Assembly: GCA_963696105.1 (NCBI GenBank)
Contig: CAVOIP010000005.1
Location: forward strand, 1,550,001 to 1,614,000
DNA length: 64,000 nucleotides
Reading direction: 5' to 3'
From: CAVRTM01 sp963696105
GTDB lineage: Bacteria > Actinomycetota > Actinomycetes > Actinomycetales > Dermatophilaceae
Under the pieces are notes generated by a model. It was not told the DNA's origin. It ran no database searches and saw nothing but the letters and a program-made list of their open reading frames with translations. Made by a program: the position numbers and the translations under genes. Shown here one piece after another: positions 61,378 to 64,000 of the stretch; position 1 is the first letter of the stretch; the number at the start of each line of letters is the position of its first letter.

Positions 61378-62121
61378 ATGACCTACACCCTGGTGCTGCT
61401 GCGGCACGGCGAGAGCGTCTGGAACGCCGAGAACCTCTTCACCGGATGGGTCGACGTCGACCTGTCCGACCGGGGCCGGGCCGAGGCCGTCCGCGCCGGC
61501 ACGCTGCTGAAGGACGCGGGCGTGCTCCCGGAGCTCCTCCACACCTCGCTGCTGCGCCGTGCGATCACGACCGCCAACCTGGCCCTCGACGAGGCGGACC
61601 GGCACTGGATCCCGGTGCGTCGCGACTGGCGCCTGAATGAGCGGCACTACGGCGCGCTGCAGGGCAAGGACAAGAAGGCCACCCTCGAGCAGTACGGCGA
61701 GGAGCAGTTCATGCTCTGGCGTCGCTCCTTCGACACCCCGCCGCCGCCGATCGAGCCCGGCAACGAGTTCAGCCAGGCCGGGGACGCCCGCTACGCCGAC
61801 CTCGGCGAGGCCGCTCCCGCGACCGAGTGCCTCAAGGACGTCATCGAGCGCCTGCTGCCCTACTGGCACGAGGCGATCGTGCCGGACCTGCGCACCGGCA
61901 AGGTCGTCTGCGTGGCCGCCCACGGCAACAGCCTGCGGGCCATGGTCAAGCACCTCGACGGCATCAGCGACGCCGACATCGCCGGCCTGAACATCCCCAC
62001 GGGCATCCCGCTGGTCTACCGCATGGACGAGGACCTGCAGCCGGTGCAGCGTGGCGGGGAGTACCTCGACCCCGAGGCGGCCAAGGACGCGATCGCCGCC
62101 GTCGCCAACCAGGGCCGCTGA
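61378..62121 (+). CDS. gpmA: 2,3-bisphosphoglycerate-dependent phosphoglycerate mutase
   Basis: Glycolysis/gluconeogenesis enzyme that interconverts 3- and 2-phosphoglycerate. 247 residues. Phospho-His motif LLRHGESVWNAENLFTGWVD at the start, then TSLLRRAITTANLALDEAD, LNERHYGALQGKDK (second His and Glu region), RSFDTPPPPI and VCVAAHGNSLRAMVKHLDG with the acid/base His. Family length. Ten bases after the YbjN gene, so one transcript. Confidence 0.97.
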   Translation: MTYTLVLLRHGESVWNAENLFTGWVDVDLSDRGRAEAVRAGTLLKDAGVLPELLHTSLLRRAITTANLALDEADRHWIPVRRDWRLNERHYGALQGKDKKATLEQYGEEQFMLWRRSFDTPPPPIEPGNEFSQAGDARYADLGEAAPATECLKDVIERLLPYWHEAIVPDLRTGKVVCVAAHGNSLRAMVKHLDGISDADIAGLNIPTGIPLVYRMDEDLQPVQRGGEYLDPEAAKDAIAAVANQGR

Positions 62122-62125
62122 CCAA

Positions 62126-62148
62126 GGCGCCGCTGAACCCGCGGCGCC
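62126..62148 (+). terminator. Hairpin between gpmA and the YhgE/Pip-like gene
   Basis: 8-bp perfect stem ggcgccgc with a 7-base loop, between convergent genes; probably used from both sides. Confidence 0.65.
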
Positions 62149-62157
62149 CTGCCGGCC

Positions 62158-63333
62158 TCAGGTGGGGAGGACCCCCTCCTCCTCGGCGGAGACCGTGACG
62201 CCCTCGTCGGCGATGCGGTTGCGGTGCACGCTCCAGGTGTGGCTCAGCGCGATCAGTGCGAGGCCGCCGAGGGCCCACAGCGCCAGCGTCAGGACCGGCC
62301 GGCCCATGTCGGCGCCGTGGAAGTACGTGCGGGACGACGCAGCCTCGAGCCAGGCCGCGCCGTTCCAGAACCCGTGCAGCGCGGAGAAGAAGCGCGGCAT
62401 CAGCTGGCTCTGGAACACCCCGCCGGAGGAGGTGAAGTTCAGCATCACGAAGAGCATGGTGAGCAGCGGCGTGGTCCAGCGCTTGAAGATCGGGTGCAGC
62501 CCGAGGCCGACGAACGTGATGCCCGCGACGTACAGCCAGGCCAGCGCCCAGATGGCGAGGTGGTTCCCGGTGATGACGCCGTAGACCGGCCCGGCCACGA
62601 TGGTGCCCAGCGCGGCGACGACCGCGGTGGTGACGGCGGCCACGCCGACCCGGCCGGGAACGCTCAGGTGCGCGGCGGCGGCCGAGATGGCGATCGCGCT
62701 GGTGTAGCCGCCGATGCTCAGGGCGACCAACAGGAAGAACAGGCCCTGCCCGCTGCGGTCGTGTGCACCGACGGGGACCACGTCCTGCACCTTCAGCGGC
62801 TGGTGCTGGGCGTACGCGATGGGGGCGAAGGCCTCCGTGACGGCGGTGGCCGTGGTGGCGGAGTCGGCCGGCGAGACGAAGAGCACGGCGTGGTCGCCGA
62901 CGGTCTGGTAGGCCCCCGAGAGCTTCCGGTCCCGGATCATCCGGCGGGCGTCGTCGGCGGTCGGCACGGTGCGCACGGTGAGCGCGCCGTTCGACCTGTC
63001 GTTGAGCTGCTGGGCGAACACCTTGGCCTCCACGCTGGTGCCGACCACGGCGGTGGGCAGCTCGTGCGGCATCGGCTGGTGGAACGCGCCGAGGTAGGCC
63101 AGTGCCATGCCGGTGGCGAGGAAGAGCGGGATCAGCAGGTGCCGGCCGATGTCGCCGAAGGTGCGCAGGGCGGACACCGCGGGCGCCACCGTCTGCAGCA
63201 GCCGGGAGCTCCGGCCGGCCCGGGAGGGGCCTGTCGAGGTCGAGGAGGTCGAGGAGGCCGAGGCCGACGCTGCCGGAGCGGGCGCAGTGGCCCGGGGGGC
63301 GGCGAGGTGCCGGGGGGAGGCAGAGCTGGTCAT
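62158..63333 (-). CDS. YhgE/Pip- or ABC-2-type membrane protein
   Basis: 391 residues from ATG 63333. Ala/Ser-rich cytosolic leader, one N-terminal helix (LLIPLFLATGMALAYLGAF), a large outside domain (residues ~100-210, VVGTSVEAKVFAQQLNDRSN), then about five helices. HPIFKRWTTPLLTMLFVMLN and FTSSGGVFQSQLMPRFF recall the membrane end of YhgE/Pip and ABC-2 proteins, which act in export or phage infection. Divergent from a MarR gene with an operator between, so likely a regulated efflux-type component. Confidence 0.75.
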   Translation of the reverse strand: MTSSASPRHLAAPRATAPAPAASASASSTSSTSTGPSRAGRSSRLLQTVAPAVSALRTFGDIGRHLLIPLFLATGMALAYLGAFHQPMPHELPTAVVGTSVEAKVFAQQLNDRSNGALTVRTVPTADDARRMIRDRKLSGAYQTVGDHAVLFVSPADSATTATAVTEAFAPIAYAQHQPLKVQDVVPVGAHDRSGQGLFFLLVALSIGGYTSAIAISAAAAHLSVPGRVGVAAVTTAVVAALGTIVAGPVYGVITGNHLAIWALAWLYVAGITFVGLGLHPIFKRWTTPLLTMLFVMLNFTSSGGVFQSQLMPRFFSALHGFWNGAAWLEAASSRTYFHGADMGRPVLTLALWALGGLALIALSHTWSVHRNRIADEGVTVSAEEEGVLPT

Positions 63334-63386
63334 GAGGTCCTGGGGAACGGGGGTGGGAGGGGGCGGCGTACTGCCCAGCAGTCGCA

Positions 63387-63401
63387 GTTGCATAATACAA
63401 C
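63387..63401. promoter_or_regulatory. MarR-type operator in the divergent promoter
   Basis: gttgcataatacaac, a 15-base palindrome with one mismatched pair, in an otherwise GC-rich 120-base divergent region. Its AT core could also be a -10 element. Position fits autoregulation by the MarR protein and control of the membrane gene. Confidence 0.65.
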
Positions 63402-63453
63402 TATACGCCGGTGGGAGACTGGCCCTGCACGGACCCGACGAGGAGGAGAGGCC

Positions 63454-63897
63454 ATGACGGGCCAGGAGGTGGCGCAGCCGCTGGAGGCGTCGCACGAGAG
63501 CGTGGCGGCGATCCAGCGCGCGCTGACCGCGATCGCCCGCCGCGGCCGGGCCCGGTCGCGTGCGCACGCGCCGCAGCTGTCGCTCGTGGACCAGTCCCTG
63601 CTGGACTACCTGCACGACCACCCCGACAGCCGGGCCGCCGACATCGCGGTGCACTACCTGCTGGACAAGTCGACCGTCTCCCGCCAGCTGGCCGGGCTCG
63701 TGCACGCCGGCCTCGTGCAGGCCACCGACCTCGTCGACGCCCGGGGCAAGGCGCTGCGGCTCACGCCCAGCGGGGAGTCGGTGATCGCCGCGTCGACGGC
63801 GGCCCAGCGCGAGGCGCTCCAGGACCGTCTGCAGGGGTGGACCGGCGAGGAGGTCCGCGCCTTCGCCCGCGCGCTCGAGCGCTTCAACGCCGACTGA
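63454..63897 (+). CDS. MarR family transcriptional regulator
   Basis: 147 residues. Winged helix-turn-helix: LVDQSLLDYLHDHPDSRAAD, then IAVHYLLDKSTVSRQLAGLV (recognition helix) and GLVQATDLVDARGKALRLTP (wing with the D-x-R motif). Terminal helices for dimerisation read LQGWTGEEVRAFARALERFN. An AGGAGGAG site precedes ATG 63454. It probably represses the divergent membrane gene; ligand unknown. Confidence 0.92.
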   Translation: MTGQEVAQPLEASHESVAAIQRALTAIARRGRARSRAHAPQLSLVDQSLLDYLHDHPDSRAADIAVHYLLDKSTVSRQLAGLVHAGLVQATDLVDARGKALRLTPSGESVIAASTAAQREALQDRLQGWTGEEVRAFARALERFNAD

Positions 63898-63931
63898 CCG
63901 GTATGGCGACGTGCACGTCGCCATACCGGTC
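63896..63931. repeat. Perfect 36-bp palindrome
   Basis: gaccggtatggcgacgtgca and its mirror form a perfect palindrome with no loop, centred on gtgcac, starting at the marR stop codon. It lies between convergent genes. The half ccggtatggcgac recurs at 47801 and 53148. Confidence 0.85.
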
Positions 63932-63956
63932 AGGTCCGGTCAGCCCGGGTACGAGG

Positions 63957-64000
63957 TCACTCCTCGCCGTCGAGCTCGGCGTCGGTGTGCCACTCGCCGG
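63957..64000 (-). CDS. C-terminal end of a gene entering from the right edge
   Basis: Reverse-strand reading ends GEWHTDAELDGEE before a stop at 63957-63959. Only ~14 codons are visible. The acidic end after a Trp is plausible for a short conserved protein, but no family can be named. Confidence 0.35.
   Translation of the reverse strand, partial: GEWHTDAELDGEE

Noticed and set aside
1..64000. CRISPR array, rRNA, tRNA, integrase or insertion-sequence transposase
   Set aside because: I looked for regularly spaced repeats, tRNA-like ends and DDE or tyrosine-recombinase motifs and found none; a tRNA scan would be needed to exclude a tRNA fully.

Overview
This is high-GC actinomycete chromosome. 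The evidence is very high GC in almost all genes, mycothiol biosynthesis genes (mshA, mshD), a GlnR-type orphan response regulator, the trehalose genes treY and treZ, a Pst/Pit/Ppk phosphate block and many 4-bp ATGA/GTGA gene overlaps. The order pit, pst, nudix, ppk, mshD, glnR, MoaD-like, DsrE, nitrobindin, fur, ygfZ resembles the corresponding Streptomyces region from memory. I cannot name a genus.

Layout. (1) 1-7934, minus strand: a translationally coupled V/A-type ATPase operon (G/H-like, C, I, K, F, E, A, B, D; D runs off the left edge). Subunits A and B carry many frame breaks while their neighbours are intact. A CPA1-type cation/proton antiporter (8096-9658) is divergent from it. (2) 9.7-17.5 kb: a small two-gene operon, an alcohol dehydrogenase coupled to a short-chain dehydrogenase, a phytoene-desaturase-like flavoprotein and a DUF3516-type helicase. 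(3) 17.7-21.9 kb: the coupled treY-treZ pair, which makes trehalose from alpha-glucans. (4) 22-24 kb: small conserved or hypothetical genes. (5) 24-29.9 kb: a lower-GC island with broken exopolysaccharide or nucleotide-sugar genes (UDP-glucuronate decarboxylase, galE, ugd, a polyprenyl glycosylphosphotransferase). (6) 30-41.5 kb: phosphate block with DUF47/PitA, PstBACS, a Nudix-phosphatase fusion, Ppk and MshD. A frame-broken nuclease-like gene sits between the two transport systems. (7) 41.8-46.8 kb: accessory secreted proteins (alginate-lyase-like, a DNRLRE/phosphoesterase remnant, a collagen-like protein, a frameshifted 5'-nucleotidase). (8) 47-64 kb: conserved actinobacterial core from glnR to gpmA, then a divergent MarR regulator and YhgE/Pip-like membrane protein.

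The most noteworthy non-coding signal is a family of ~71-bp imperfect palindromes. There are six full copies and one half copy (near 17.0, 31.7, 31.8, 33.0, 46.9 and 60.7 kb, half copy at 31.85 kb), all downstream of genes. Four of the copies bracket the nuclease-like gene. Other signals are a PHO-box direct repeat in front of pstS, a MarR-type operator, and a perfect 36-bp palindrome at the right edge whose half-site recurs elsewhere. The frame breaks fall in islands and lean towards single-base insertions, so I treat several 'pseudogenes' as possibly sequence error.
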